Below the pieces are notes generated by a model. It was given only the letters and a program-made list of their open reading frames with translations, was not told the DNA's origin and ran no database searches. A program made the position numbers and the translations under genes. Source: Candidatus Bathyarchaeota archaeon (GTDB taxonomy: Archaea > Thermoproteota > Bathyarchaeia > Bathyarchaeales > Bathycorpusculaceae). From it: 64,000 nt of DNA. Shown one piece after another: positions 41,994 through 51,691 of this stretch (its first letter is position 1; each line of letters starts with the position of its first letter). The stretch covers positions 124,001 to 188,000 of the forward strand of contig JAOZHX010000017.1 of assembly GCA_026014665.1 (NCBI GenBank), in the 5' to 3' direction.

Positions 41994-44630
41994 CTAAGAT
42001 TCGCCTTTCTTTATGAGTTTGACAACTTCCATCCAGAAAGTAGCCGCAAAAGCCACACCAATCACCAAAGCCCAATCAACAGCACTCAAACTTGTAATCT
42101 GCAAAGCCGCCTGCAATGGACTTAGCGTTGTGCCTGCGATTAAAACTGCAAATACCAACAGTGCCCACAGCAACATAACTTTGTTTGATAGCAAGCCCTC
42201 CTTAAGCAGGGGCTCATGCTCTGAGCGAAAGTTAAGCGCCAAGAAAATGTGCCCAAACATCCATGTGGCAAAAGCGACTGTGCGAGCATAAGTTTCAGCT
42301 GCAGCCATCCCCAACGTAGGCAACGATACGTACCAAGTGAACAGATAGGTTACCGTCACCGCTAAGAAGAGGCTAAAAGCACCCAAGAAAAGCGTCTTTA
42401 GCATCTGCCAGTTCATGAATCTCTCCGCACGGCTGATGGGTGGCTTCTTCATGGCTCCAACTTCTTGGGGTTCAGCGACAAAGGTTGCGGAGGCAGCCAA
42501 GTCCATGAACAGTTCCAGCACGATTATTTGTATGGGTGCGAAGGGCAAGGGGATGCCTAACATAATTGGCACAAGGAATATGGAAACAAGGGCGACTTTG
42601 CAGGCTAAATAATAGCGGACGCCTTTACGCAGATTACTGTACAATCGTCTGCCTTCCTTAACCGCAGTTTGTATGGTGGCAAAGTTATCGTCAGTCAATA
42701 TCATGCTAGCGGATTCTTTGGCGACATCTGTCCCTCTGATTCCCATGGCTATGCCGATGTGAGCTTCCTTTAGCGCTGGTGCATCGTTTATGCCGTCACC
42801 TGTAACCGCAACGACTTCACCGTTCTCCTTGAGCAACCGCACCAAACGGAGCTTATCTTCAGGTGTAACCCGAGCGAAAACCCCCGTATACTTCAACGCT
42901 TCTTTTAGGTCTTGATCTGACATCTTTGCGATTTCACGGCCAGTCAACACTCTACCGTTGGCTAAGCCGACTTGGCTTGCGATGGCTTTTGCAGTTTCAG
43001 GGTGATCACCCGTAATCATGAGGACTTTTATGCCTGCGTCTTGGCAAGTACGAATCGCTTCTTTGACTTCTGGACGCGGAGGATCTAAAAAGCCTATTAC
43101 GCCAACAAACACTATATCCTGCTCGAGTTTCTCTTCGTCTGCTGCCATACCCGTGGGTAACCGGCGGTAGCCAAAGGCTAGGAGGCGCTCGCCGCTGTGA
43201 GCCATCTGTACTATGATTTTGTTGGCTTCATCTTTCTTTTCGGGTGTGAGCGGTTCTTCTTCACCGTTGAGGAGGATTCTGCTGGAGTTTTCCAGTAGGT
43301 TTTCAGGCGCTCCGCTGGACAGCAGCACTTCTGAGTTGCCGTACTTGTAGATGTAGGAGGCAAGCTTGCGTTTGATGTCAAAGCTTAACTCGTCTTTAAG
43401 TGTCCACTCTTTGGATAACGCTTGCACGTCTATGCCGTCCTGCCTCAAGCGTGATTGAATCGCCACTGCCATGGGGTTGCTCAAACCAACGGTTGCTGTA
43501 CTATCCCGTATGGCGTCGCTTGCTAACAAGGCGGTTCGAAGGGCTGCTTTCTCGTTTTCTTTAAACTCAGGGCTTGAAAGGATTTTTCCATCGAAATATA
43601 GATGTTCGATTCGCATTGCGTTCTCTGTTATGGTGCCTGTTTTGTCGGTGGCAATGACCGTTACGTTGCCGAGGGTTTCAGCTGCACGCAGCCGCTTGAC
43701 GATGGCGCCTTTACGTGACAAGGCATAGCTACCGACGCCTAACACCATGGTAATGATTATGGGCAGCTCTTCAGGGATAACAACAAACGCTAAAGAAAGC
43801 CCATAGAGGACTGCTTGGGCAGGATTAGGCATTACGCCTCGAACATAACTCAGCAGTGGAATTAGAATGCTAAAGAACAGTGCAACAAAAACAAGCGTTC
43901 GGGAAAGCTGCTTCATCGCAACCTGCAGGGTCGTTTTGGGTTCTTTGGATGCTTTGGTGATGCCTGCAACTCTGCCAAGTTCGGTGCTAACGCCAGTTGC
44001 GGTCACGACGGCTTTGCCTCTGCCTCGAGCGATAACTGTTCCCGTGAAGACGGAATTAATTTGGTCGCTAATGGGGACTTCGTTGGTTAAGACGACGGTG
44101 GCGTCTTTGGAAACAGGAAACGACTCTCCCGTCAACGACGACTCATCAACTTCTAGCCCAAAACTCTCTATCAAACGAGCGTCTGCTGGCACGCGTTGCC
44201 CAACCCGCAAGAGCAAAACATCGCCTGGAACAAGAAACTCAGTCTGCATTTTTACTGCCACGCCATTTCTCAAAACCAACGCAGTGGGCGGCGCAAGTTG
44301 CTTGAGCGCTGCAATGGAACGTTTAGCTCTGTATTCGTTCCAAACTTCAGCGAATACAAGGATGATTATTATGATGATTATGGTCAGGGCGTCGGTTAAG
44401 CTACCAAGGATACTGTAGAGAACGCCGACGGCGATGAGTAACAGAATCATGGGTTCAGTGACTTCTTCTCTAAAAATGTCTAAGAAACGGATTTCCCTCT
44501 CTTGGATAAGAACGTTTTTTCCATACACACCTAAACGGTTAGCCGCCTCTGCCTCAGTTAAGCCTCTATCAGCGTCCACGCCTAATTCACGCGCAACCTC
44601 AGAGGGCGATTTGGAAAACGCTTGGCTCAT
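41994..44630 (-). CDS. P-type cation ATPase with PEELP motif
   Basis: Ion pump of about 878 residues. Actuator motif DESSLTGESFPVSKD, phosphorylation motif VIATDKTGTITENAM, nucleotide domain MITGDHPETAKAIASQVG and hinge VTGDGINDAPALKEAHIGIAMG are all present. In the membrane part, helix 4 has VIPEELPIIIT, where Ca-ATPases have PEGLPA, and helix 6 has LELFMDLAASATFVAEP where Ca/Na pumps have an NxxTD motif. So Ca2+ specificity is not supported; the ion is unknown. I use the ATG at 44630; a TTG at 44645 is upstream. Confidence 0.9.
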   Translation of the reverse strand: MSQAFSKSPSEVARELGVDADRGLTEAEAANRLGVYGKNVLIQEREIRFLDIFREEVTEPMILLLIAVGVLYSILGSLTDALTIIIIIIILVFAEVWNEYRAKRSIAALKQLAPPTALVLRNGVAVKMQTEFLVPGDVLLLRVGQRVPADARLIESFGLEVDESSLTGESFPVSKDATVVLTNEVPISDQINSVFTGTVIARGRGKAVVTATGVSTELGRVAGITKASKEPKTTLQVAMKQLSRTLVFVALFFSILIPLLSYVRGVMPNPAQAVLYGLSLAFVVIPEELPIIITMVLGVGSYALSRKGAIVKRLRAAETLGNVTVIATDKTGTITENAMRIEHLYFDGKILSSPEFKENEKAALRTALLASDAIRDSTATVGLSNPMAVAIQSRLRQDGIDVQALSKEWTLKDELSFDIKRKLASYIYKYGNSEVLLSSGAPENLLENSSRILLNGEEEPLTPEKKDEANKIIVQMAHSGERLLAFGYRRLPTGMAADEEKLEQDIVFVGVIGFLDPPRPEVKEAIRTCQDAGIKVLMITGDHPETAKAIASQVGLANGRVLTGREIAKMSDQDLKEALKYTGVFARVTPEDKLRLVRLLKENGEVVAVTGDGINDAPALKEAHIGIAMGIRGTDVAKESASMILTDDNFATIQTAVKEGRRLYSNLRKGVRYYLACKVALVSIFLVPIMLGIPLPFAPIQIIVLELFMDLAASATFVAEPQEVGAMKKPPISRAERFMNWQMLKTLFLGAFSLFLAVTVTYLFTWYVSLPTLGMAAAETYARTVAFATWMFGHIFLALNFRSEHEPLLKEGLLSNKVMLLWALLVFAVLIAGTTLSPLQAALQITSLSAVDWALVIGVAFAATFWMEVVKLIKKGES

Positions 44631-44955
44631 GGCAGCACCAAACAAACAATTTCAGGTAAGTGCGGAGACGCCATGCCCTAAAAAGTTTGCGCAGCAAATT
44701 TACCAAACACAATTTAAAAGAAGAAAAGAGAGCAACTAAATTCGCAAAGGTGTTCCAAGGCCGTTGAAAGAATTTAACAACCATTCTAGAGTGCAATCCC
44801 GACTAGCGAGGTAGACCAAAGAGACCTGAAGAATTTGTTGGTGAAGCTGAAAAGGGCGCTGGCTATAGAGCCGCAGGTAACATGTTTTGCTAGACAAAGT
44901 TTTTATGCCCCTTTGAAGCTCTTACACTTCCCCGTTAAGAAAAGGATGAACCAAA
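44631..44955. other. Divergent promoter region, ATPase and FKBP genes
   Basis: 325 bases. Near the right end AAAGTTTTTATGCC (44898-44911) is a TATA-like element about 50 bases before the FKBP ATG, and GGATG (44944-44948) is its ribosome site. No coding sequence or RNA gene is evident elsewhere. Confidence 0.4.
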
Positions 44956-45696
44956 ATGGCCCTACAAAAAGGAGACTTCATACTAATCGATTATGTAGCT
45001 AAAGTTAAAGAAACAAACGAAGTTTTCGACACCACAAAAGAAGATGTGGCAAAAAAAGAGCACATGCATAAAGAAGGAGAGGTTTACGAGCCGAAACTTG
45101 TTGTTGTCGGCGAAGGCTGGGTTCTCAAAGCCCTCGATGAATCCCTAATTAACATGGAAATAGGCAAACCTGAAACGGTCGAGATTCCCTCTGACAAAGC
45201 CTTTGGACCACGCGACCCACAAAAAATCCGTCGCGTCCCGATCAAGCAACTCTACGCTAAAGAAATCAACCCAGTTGTCGGTGCACGCATTGAGTTTCAA
45301 GGCAAATCAGCCACCGTTCGCTCCATCGGAGCCGGCCGAGTCCTGCTTGATTTCAACCCAGCACTGGCTGGAAGAACCCTCATCTATGATTTAGCGGTAA
45401 CCAAGAAACTTGAAAGCCCCGAAGAAAAAATCGCAGCTTTAATCCACCGTAGAATTCCAGTTGTAGAAGAAAACAAATTCAAACTGACCATTCAAGACAA
45501 AACCCTCAGCATAAACATGCCTGAAGAAACCTTCTACGTTGAAGGCGTACAGATAGCTAAACGAGGAATTGCCATGGACATCCAAAAGTTCCTGCCCGAC
45601 CTCGCTGAGACCCGATTCATCGAAACCTTCAAAGCCGAACCCAAACCAGCACCCACTAGTCCAGCATCAGCCGAAGAAAAAGTACCCGCACCATAA
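44956..45696 (+). CDS. FKBP-type peptidyl-prolyl isomerase, archaeal long form
   Basis: 246 residues. The FKBP core with inserted flap domain (SlyD-like): KGDFILIDYVAKVKETNEVFDTT at the start, VLKALDESLINMEIGKPETVEIP, FGPRDPQKIRRVP, insert-in-flap VVGARIEFQGKSATVRSIGAGRVLLDFNP, and AGRTLIYDLAV. From about residue 160 a C-terminal extension of about 80 residues (typical of archaeal type-I FKBPs) ends in a Pro/Ala/Glu-rich tail. Acts as folding helper and chaperone in the cytosol. Ribosome site GGATG at 44944-44948. Confidence 0.93.
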   Translation: MALQKGDFILIDYVAKVKETNEVFDTTKEDVAKKEHMHKEGEVYEPKLVVVGEGWVLKALDESLINMEIGKPETVEIPSDKAFGPRDPQKIRRVPIKQLYAKEINPVVGARIEFQGKSATVRSIGAGRVLLDFNPALAGRTLIYDLAVTKKLESPEEKIAALIHRRIPVVEENKFKLTIQDKTLSINMPEETFYVEGVQIAKRGIAMDIQKFLPDLAETRFIETFKAEPKPAPTSPASAEEKVPAP

Positions 45697-45702
45697 AAGC
45701 CT

Positions 45703-45770
45703 TTTTTCCCTTTCAGCGTCCATTAACATCCGATTTTTACTTTGTTTTTATGAAAAAAAAGTTAAATCCT
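45703..45770 (+). terminator. T-rich end signal after the FKBP gene
   Basis: Oligo-T runs follow the stop at 45696: TTTTTT at 45703-45708, TTTTT near 45735 and again near 45745. T-rich tracts are the archaeal termination signal. Confidence 0.35.
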
Positions 45771-45832
45771 TGCCACTGTATTGTTTATTTACAGCACTCG
45801 TTTCACGCTTACTAAGGAGGTGAAACAGTCCT

Positions 45833-46216
45833 ATGGATCACACTATAATCCATTTTGAAATACCTGCCAACGATGTTGAAAGAATGAAGTCTTTTTATGA
45901 ACAAGTGTTTGGTTGGAAAATCATCCAAGCAGAAGGACCGATCGAATACTGGTTAATCCAAACCGTTCCCGTGGATTCTAACGGCATGTTGCTTAGGCCT
46001 GGGGTCAACGGAGGCATGTACAAAAAGCAAGTGCCCGAGAGCAAACCTATCAATTATTTCTCAGTTGAATCCATCAGCGATTTTTTGGCGAAAATTGAAA
46101 AGCTAGGTGGAAAAGTTACGCAGCCAAAGCAGGAAGTTCCAAACGTCGGTTGGATTGCTGCCGCTGAAGACCCGGAAGGCAACCAGTTTGCGCTAATTCA
46201 GACCTTGCGAGTTTAG
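45833..46216 (+). CDS. VOC-superfamily (glyoxalase-like) protein
   Basis: 127 residues with one vicinal-oxygen-chelate domain: two beta-alpha-beta-beta-beta modules (HTIIHFEIPANDVERMKSFYEQVFGW and INYFSVESISDFLAKIEKLGG), ending DPEGNQFALIQT. The usual metal ligands are partly present (His6 in the IIHFE strand and the Glu of EDPEGN/FALIQ). The product could be a glyoxalase, a bleomycin-type binding protein or a dioxygenase; none is evident. Its strong ribosome site AAGGAGGTGA (45814-45823) predicts high translation. The stop overlaps the convergent egsA stop. Confidence 0.85.
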   Translation: MDHTIIHFEIPANDVERMKSFYEQVFGWKIIQAEGPIEYWLIQTVPVDSNGMLLRPGVNGGMYKKQVPESKPINYFSVESISDFLAKIEKLGGKVTQPKQEVPNVGWIAAAEDPEGNQFALIQTLRV

Positions 46217-47271
46217 CCGATTACGCCTGTTGCCTTCGCCGTCTTTTCACAGCTTTCCGCATTCAACTTTAGCTTGTGAAGGATAGTGTAGCGTTCAGGT
46301 CTTATTTTTGCCGCCAACTCCAGCGCGTTTAGCACGTCTGTATCCGCTACACCTAACTCCAGAGCTGTTGTAGGAGCACCGATTTGCTTGAGTGTACGTT
46401 TAATGAGTTGCCAGTTTGCCCTGTGCAGGTAAGCAGTAAGGATGGAACCCACACCGCACTGTTCACCATGAAGAGCATGGTTATGATTTATCATGTCTAA
46501 CGCATGGCTGAAAAGGTGTTCTGCTCCGCTGCATGGGCGACTGCTGCCCGCGATGCTCATGGCAACGCCGCAGCTGATTAATGCTTCAAGCAGTATGCGT
46601 AAGCCTTCGTCTTGGCGGTAAACGATTAATTCAGCGTTTTCCGTTACTAGTTTAGCACTCATCAATGCTAGGCTGGCGGCATATTCACCATAGTATTCTC
46701 CGGTTTCTCGGTGTGCCAACTTCCAATCTTTGACAGCAGTATATTTGGCGATGACGTCTCCGCAACCGCTTATTACAAAACGCCAAGGAGCCTTAGCAAT
46801 AATTTCTGTGTCAGCGATAATGGCAAGTGGAGCTTGGGATAGGATAGAGTAGGGTTTATCTGAGCCTTTGATGGAAGCAAGTGGGCTAGCGATGCCATCA
46901 TGACTAACAGTCGTGGGCACGCTGACAAAGGGCTTGTTTAGGCTGCCTGAGCTGACTTTCGCAGCATCAATTATGGTTCCGCCCCCCACGCCAAACAGCA
47001 CAGTCGGTTTTAGCTGTTTTATTTGCTCCTCGATAGCTAAGACATCTTTCATGGCCATAGTTTTCACCAAAAGAAAATCCACAGCTAAACCTGAATCTTC
47101 AAGGTAGTCAGCAACTGCTTTCCCAGCAATCTCAAAGCACTGTGCATCCGACATAATAAGGGCTCTGCCTTTGAGGTCTAATCGTTTGGCGACTTCAGGG
47201 ATGCGGTTAAGTGTTCCCTTTCCAACGATGACTTCCCGTGGAAGCTGCATGTAATGGTAGTTTAAACTCAA
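46213..47271 (-). CDS. egsA: Glycerol-1-phosphate dehydrogenase [NAD(P)+]
   Basis: Makes the sn-glycerol-1-phosphate backbone of archaeal ether lipids from dihydroxyacetone phosphate. 352 residues. VIVGKGTLNRIPEVAKRL, GVGGGTIIDAAKVSS (NAD-binding glycine-rich segment at about residues 93-107), VPTTVSHDGIASPLAS, SGCGDVIAKYTAVKDW and SRPCSGAEHLFSHALDM with zinc-binding His/Asp. A signature archaeal enzyme. It pairs with carS (10 kb) in the same pathway. Stop overlaps that of the VOC gene by one to three bases. Confidence 0.95.
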   Translation of the reverse strand: MSLNYHYMQLPREVIVGKGTLNRIPEVAKRLDLKGRALIMSDAQCFEIAGKAVADYLEDSGLAVDFLLVKTMAMKDVLAIEEQIKQLKPTVLFGVGGGTIIDAAKVSSGSLNKPFVSVPTTVSHDGIASPLASIKGSDKPYSILSQAPLAIIADTEIIAKAPWRFVISGCGDVIAKYTAVKDWKLAHRETGEYYGEYAASLALMSAKLVTENAELIVYRQDEGLRILLEALISCGVAMSIAGSSRPCSGAEHLFSHALDMINHNHALHGEQCGVGSILTAYLHRANWQLIKRTLKQIGAPTTALELGVADTDVLNALELAAKIRPERYTILHKLKLNAESCEKTAKATGVIG

Positions 47272-47381
47272 ATCTTACCACTCGGAAACTCGCAGAACAT
47301 AGTTTGATATGGATGTTTTAATACTTTGGGGAACTAGCGCCCAAACGCTCAGGTTTGCTGCTGATATGTAATAGTCAAAAT

Positions 47382-47678
47382 TCATGATTTAGGTCTGCCA
47401 CTCTTGGTTGCGTTAAGTTTTTCTTCAACGGTTGCCTTGTTTGTGCCTTTTAAAAGAAGCAACTTCTGTTTTGAAGTTAAACCTGACACTATCTCAACAT
47501 TTGTTCCAAAAAGTTTGGAGGTTTCCTTTATGATTTCTTTGTTTACTTTGCCCTTAACGGGCTCTTGGGTTGAGTAAACAGCGATTTCTTCGCCGTCAAG
47601 CTGTATCTTGAATTCTGACGAGTTAGGTTTAACAAAAACTTTTAGGGTTATGCCGTCTTTGGTCTCAGTGATGCTCAT
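47382..47678 (-). CDS. DUF167/YggU family protein
   Basis: About 98 residues of the small alpha/beta YggU fold, with VKPNSSEFKIQLDGEEIAVY, PVKGKVNKEIIKETSKLFG (the conserved G-K-x-N-x-E block) and VEIVSGLTSKQKLLLLKG. Function unknown in all domains of life. I place the start at the ATG at 47678, whose TGA-overlap (ATGA) with the topoisomerase IB stop implies translational coupling; an ATG four codons upstream is also in frame. Confidence 0.88.
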   Translation of the reverse strand: MSITETKDGITLKVFVKPNSSEFKIQLDGEEIAVYSTQEPVKGKVNKEIIKETSKLFGTNVEIVSGLTSKQKLLLLKGTNKATVEEKLNATKSGRPKS

Positions 47679-49324
47679 GCGGTAATGCACTCAGAGGGCG
47701 ATTGCGCTTTGTTTTGCTGTAATGCCCAGCTAAATTTGTTGCGCAGCGTTTTGGGGTAGAATTTCTCGATGTCGAATTTTACTTTTTTTGCCCATTTAAC
47801 ATACGCTGTGGGGTCAATGTAGCTTTTTAGGGAGGTGCCGAGGTTGTATTCGCGGGTCAACTTTGTTAGTTCGAGGTCGAGTTTAGCTTTTTCGATTCTT
47901 GCTTCGAGGGATTCGGTTTTTTTCCCTTCTTTCTTCTTTGCTTCCAAAAGCTGCTCAAGATTCTTGAGGTTGGCTTCTTTCTTAGCTAAACGCTCATCGA
48001 AGGTGGGAGGGATTTTACGTTTATGATTTGCAACCTCGGCCACTTTAAAGTTAGCCAACTTAGCAGCATAGCTTTTCTTGTAATCGGGATCAGCCTTTGT
48101 CACTCCGCTTTTCTCAAGCTCCTCTTTAACGGTTTTTGTACAACGCCAAGTACGGAAGACCTTGGCGGTTAATTTCGGCATCTTCTCTGAAAGGAAACGG
48201 CTGACCTTTTTTGAGTCAATCCCCTGGAAGAGGTATTCTTTTGTCGGGTCATTCATGAACTCTTGGATGTTTCTTATGACCGACGGCGGCGCCTTGTACT
48301 CCTTGACCCAGCGGACGCTGTCTTTTCCCAAGAAATCAAAGTGTATGACGTCACCCTCGATTTTTATATGCTCTTTTCGTAGTGTGATTGCACCCACCGT
48401 ATCAGCTTCATCAGGATCTTTTTCATCGCCCACCCTCATGTTGGGCACCAAGATAAGCCAAGCCACGGTGGCAACTTTACGTCTGGCTTCATCCTTATCG
48501 TCTAGGTTTTTTAGGATATGTTTTTCAACGGCGCTGATTTGTTTGCCTAACATTTCGGCTTTCTTAAATTTCTCTTTTTCACGATTCTGCTTTAGGAACG
48601 CTGTATCACTGAACCAGACATACTTAATCTTGCCGGTGAGTTTATCCTGCCACTTGGCTAAATACATCTTGTTGGGTTCCCAAACAGCGTCTTTCCAGCC
48701 TTCTTCTTTTGCCTTTTTACGTGCGGATTCATCCGAAAGGTTAAGAATTATGTCGCTCTTACTAGGCCCTTCTTTCCATTTTCCACGTTGCGGATGATCT
48801 CCTCGCCCAGCAAACAGGCAAGATGGCTCCGACGTCCAGTTGGCTACCTCCAATCTATGCCCATCCACATCGGCATAACCATATTTTTCTTTGTTTTCCA
48901 AACGTTTTGCTTTGCGTTCTTCAGCCTGTTTCTTCTTCTCCTCCTTGGTTAAAGCTTCCTTCCTGGCTTTATCCTCCTCAATAAAGCGCTTGACTTGGTC
49001 AAAGTCTATTCCGCTGGTCTGACCGCCGTTGTTTTGGGTTTCAGGTGGATGCTCTATGCGGTTGAGGTACTTTGGGATAAAGTCGTCCAGGAAAGTGGCG
49101 GAAGGATTTTCTTTTTTCAACTGGTTGAGGAATGCTTGCATGAAATTTTTCGTAAAAATTTTGTCTGGAGGTGAGAGAGTGGCTGATAGGTTTCGTCTCA
49201 TCCACGCAACCGCCATCTGCTCACTTTTCTCTTGAAGCTTTAACGTATGACCATCAACCGTAATCTCGAAACCTTTGTACTCGTAAGGCGGAACGAATAT
49301 GCCGTTATGCCTCAAGCTTTTCAT
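47675..49324 (-). CDS. Eukaryote-type DNA topoisomerase IB
   Basis: Relaxes both positive and negative supercoils by a 3'-phosphotyrosine intermediate. From the ATG at 49324 it has 549 residues (an upstream GTG at 49378 adds 18). The eukaryotic core is clear: KGFEITVDGHTLKL, LFAGRGDHPQRGKWK, IKYVWFSD, RVGDEKDPDEADTVGAITLR (with the catalytic-type Arg/Lys region), FRTWRCTKTV and VANHKRKIPP. Near the C-terminus LGTSLKSYIDPTAYVKWAKK carries the active Tyr at about residue 502. The long charged linker (KEANLKNLEQLLEAKKKEGK) is as in eukaryotes. Known in Thaumarchaeota and some other TACK lineages. Confidence 0.95.
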   Translation of the reverse strand: MKSLRHNGIFVPPYEYKGFEITVDGHTLKLQEKSEQMAVAWMRRNLSATLSPPDKIFTKNFMQAFLNQLKKENPSATFLDDFIPKYLNRIEHPPETQNNGGQTSGIDFDQVKRFIEEDKARKEALTKEEKKKQAEERKAKRLENKEKYGYADVDGHRLEVANWTSEPSCLFAGRGDHPQRGKWKEGPSKSDIILNLSDESARKKAKEEGWKDAVWEPNKMYLAKWQDKLTGKIKYVWFSDTAFLKQNREKEKFKKAEMLGKQISAVEKHILKNLDDKDEARRKVATVAWLILVPNMRVGDEKDPDEADTVGAITLRKEHIKIEGDVIHFDFLGKDSVRWVKEYKAPPSVIRNIQEFMNDPTKEYLFQGIDSKKVSRFLSEKMPKLTAKVFRTWRCTKTVKEELEKSGVTKADPDYKKSYAAKLANFKVAEVANHKRKIPPTFDERLAKKEANLKNLEQLLEAKKKEGKKTESLEARIEKAKLDLELTKLTREYNLGTSLKSYIDPTAYVKWAKKVKFDIEKFYPKTLRNKFSWALQQNKAQSPSECITA

Positions 49325-49645
49325 AACATGTTTCAACACAGCTAACCTCGTTTCTGAAGCAAAGATTCCTGTTTGCACCTATTAGCTTAGGCAAGGTTTT
49401 TTTATGTTTCGTTGCAATATGTGCAACTTTAAATTACCGCTGCTGCCTTACTTAAAAAGCTTCACTTCGCCGCTTTTTTAAATCAAGGGTGACCATGTAA
49501 AAAGCTAATTACTCATTGCCTATCTCATTCATCTATCTTTTCTTTGCTGCTCCCATCTTATGCAAAACAGGAAACGCTCCTTTACAAAAAAGTTTTTATA
49601 ACGCCCATCGTTTCACGTTCGATAACAAAAAGTTGCTGGATTTAG
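49325..49645. other. Divergent promoter region, TopIB and surface-protein genes
   Basis: A TATA-like AAGTTTTTATAACG at 49588-49601 lies about 50 bases before the plus-strand ATG at 49646. The rest is AT-rich spacer; the reading frame of TopIB stays open to 49378. No other feature is visible. Confidence 0.4.
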
Positions 49646-51532
49646 ATGAGCAAGTTTTGGAAAAACAGCAGAAAAAACAGCGTTATTCTTGTTTTAATAA
49701 TCATCATAGTAGCCTGCATACCAACCGCCAAATCTAACCCCACGCAAGTTATCGACATCCAAAAAAAGCAATATGACCTTTTCAACCAAAAACTCTACGT
49801 CACTATTCCATCTTCATTACAAGCTTACTACAGCAACTTAAGCCACAGAATCCCAGATGACTCTGCCTACGCAAAATTCATAACCCCGCAGGCGGTTCAA
49901 CCCATTGCAGATAGCATACAAAAAATTACTGGTAAAATGCATTACAGCGACGAAATGTTCGCGAACGCTGTGTTAACTTTCGTTCATCAAATCCCCTACA
50001 ACATCACAGGAGCCAAATTTCCCATTGAAACCCTGCTTGATAATCAGGGTGATTGCGCTGCCCTCTCACTACTAGCTGCTTCCATAATGATGGCTGGAGG
50101 ATTAGACGTTGTTTTGATTAAGTACGTTGGTATAAACCCCGGACACATGAACGTCGGCGTTTACTTGCCTTACACTCCCATCTACCATAATCCCCTCATG
50201 GGTGCAACCAGTTTTGAATACAACAACAAAACTTATTGGACGGCAGAAGCCACCCCTCAAGGAGACTGGAAAGTAGGAGACCAATCCTACTCCATGGTGG
50301 TTGCTAGTGCCATAATTATTCCGCTCGATAAATATGAGCCAACTTCACCAGGACAGGTGTCCGCCAGCTTCACCTCACTACAACCTTCATCGATAACTGT
50401 GAATATCTTACCACAATCCACAGATGCCCAGTCAAAACAAAGAGCACTCGTAATTGCAGGAGCAATAGAACCAGCAAACCCTGACAGCATAGTCACCCTC
50501 TACATCAATAAGAATGGCTCCTACTCCGATTACTTCCAAACAACCACCGACAGCACAGGCGCATACACGTTCACCTGGAACTTCACCCAAAGCGGCACAT
50601 ACTCCATAACTGCCAATTGGAGCGGCTCCGAATCCACCGCTGGCGCAGACAGCGAGACCCTCACTGCCTTCATAGGACCTGAATCGCTCTTACAATTTCA
50701 GACAGACAGCTACAACTACATATATGGTGTAACCAGTTTTGGCGACATAGCCGTTCGTCCATATCGAGGAGTCAGCGATTTTGCCAACATTCCATTAAGC
50801 ACAAACGTTTCAGTTAGTTATAACTTCATTTTAGTGCAAACGGGCCACACCGCCATGGACATCGAAACTCAAACAGTTACGTTACCCGCCAGCCAGCACA
50901 TTATCGGCACAGGAAACCGTCGAACACAAATCATCACGACTCCCAGCCGGACCGTAATTGCTCCCGTGAATGTGCCCCCTGGGTATGAGGCTCTCAGGTT
51001 GCCTGATGATTTTAACCAAACTGTAAACAATAAATTCTCATTCATCTTCAAAACCAATATCAACGGCAACTGTAGCCTAAACGTTCAGGGACTAAACGAC
51101 TATGACTTGGCTAAAGAAAAACAGGAAACCGACGGTTACACTTACTTGCTCAACGCCACACGAAACATACAAGAGAACACATGGTATAAAGTTACGTCCA
51201 CCTTGACCGACTATGGGATAACGACTACCTTACAAACAGCTGATGGCATTCCACTCACAAGCACATCCACCCCATACCGTTCAGAAGGAGCTAAACAACT
51301 CATACTGCTAATAGCTAACAACATAGACAACGCAGTCATCATGAAAAACTTAAAAATCCAGCCAGCCACCCCAGCCACTTACCAGCCAGAACCACAAAGC
51401 ATTAAAAAAACTCCCGGCAACTTAGAGTTGCCACTTTCCAGCATCTGTATTATGGCGCTCTTAGCGATAACATTCATAGCGACCATACTTTTCGTCAAGA
51501 AAAAGAAAAAGCAACACAACCAAGCAAACTAA
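49646..51532 (+). CDS. Secreted transglutaminase-like protein with Ig-like repeat and C-terminal anchor
   Basis: 628 residues. N-terminal TM/signal (SVILVLIIIIVACIPTAKS, residues 11-30), then an alpha-helical lead-in and a transglutaminase-like (papain-fold) core: Cys137 in DNQGDCAALSLLAASIMMAG, His167 in NPGHMNVGVYLP, and an acidic residue in WTAEATPQGDWKVG. A beta-sandwich Ig-like domain follows (residues about 260-345, VTLYINKNGSYSDY and TYSITANWSGS), then a concanavalin-like region (about 440-560), and a C-terminal helix (ICIMALLAITFIATILFV) with a Lys-rich tail. Probable peptide-modifying or proteolytic surface protein; substrate unknown. Confidence 0.85.
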   Translation: MSKFWKNSRKNSVILVLIIIIVACIPTAKSNPTQVIDIQKKQYDLFNQKLYVTIPSSLQAYYSNLSHRIPDDSAYAKFITPQAVQPIADSIQKITGKMHYSDEMFANAVLTFVHQIPYNITGAKFPIETLLDNQGDCAALSLLAASIMMAGGLDVVLIKYVGINPGHMNVGVYLPYTPIYHNPLMGATSFEYNNKTYWTAEATPQGDWKVGDQSYSMVVASAIIIPLDKYEPTSPGQVSASFTSLQPSSITVNILPQSTDAQSKQRALVIAGAIEPANPDSIVTLYINKNGSYSDYFQTTTDSTGAYTFTWNFTQSGTYSITANWSGSESTAGADSETLTAFIGPESLLQFQTDSYNYIYGVTSFGDIAVRPYRGVSDFANIPLSTNVSVSYNFILVQTGHTAMDIETQTVTLPASQHIIGTGNRRTQIITTPSRTVIAPVNVPPGYEALRLPDDFNQTVNNKFSFIFKTNINGNCSLNVQGLNDYDLAKEKQETDGYTYLLNATRNIQENTWYKVTSTLTDYGITTTLQTADGIPLTSTSTPYRSEGAKQLILLIANNIDNAVIMKNLKIQPATPATYQPEPQSIKKTPGNLELPLSSICIMALLAITFIATILFVKKKKKQHNQAN

Positions 51533-51691
51533 ACTCTGCTAAATCCTTTTGTTAACCTAAAAGGCGCTCGCAAAGCAACTTCATTTAAAAAACATCTCAA
51601 TCTTGAAACGTAATTGCTTTTGATTCCAATAAAGCTTTAAATTCTTCGCGAATCAGAAAAAATGTGCAAACCGAGAATGACAGACGCAGTT

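Noticed and set aside
44760..44900. Possible box C/D small RNA upstream of the FKBP gene
   Set aside because: CTGA-like boxes occur but no C box at a suitable distance or K-turn complement; not supported.
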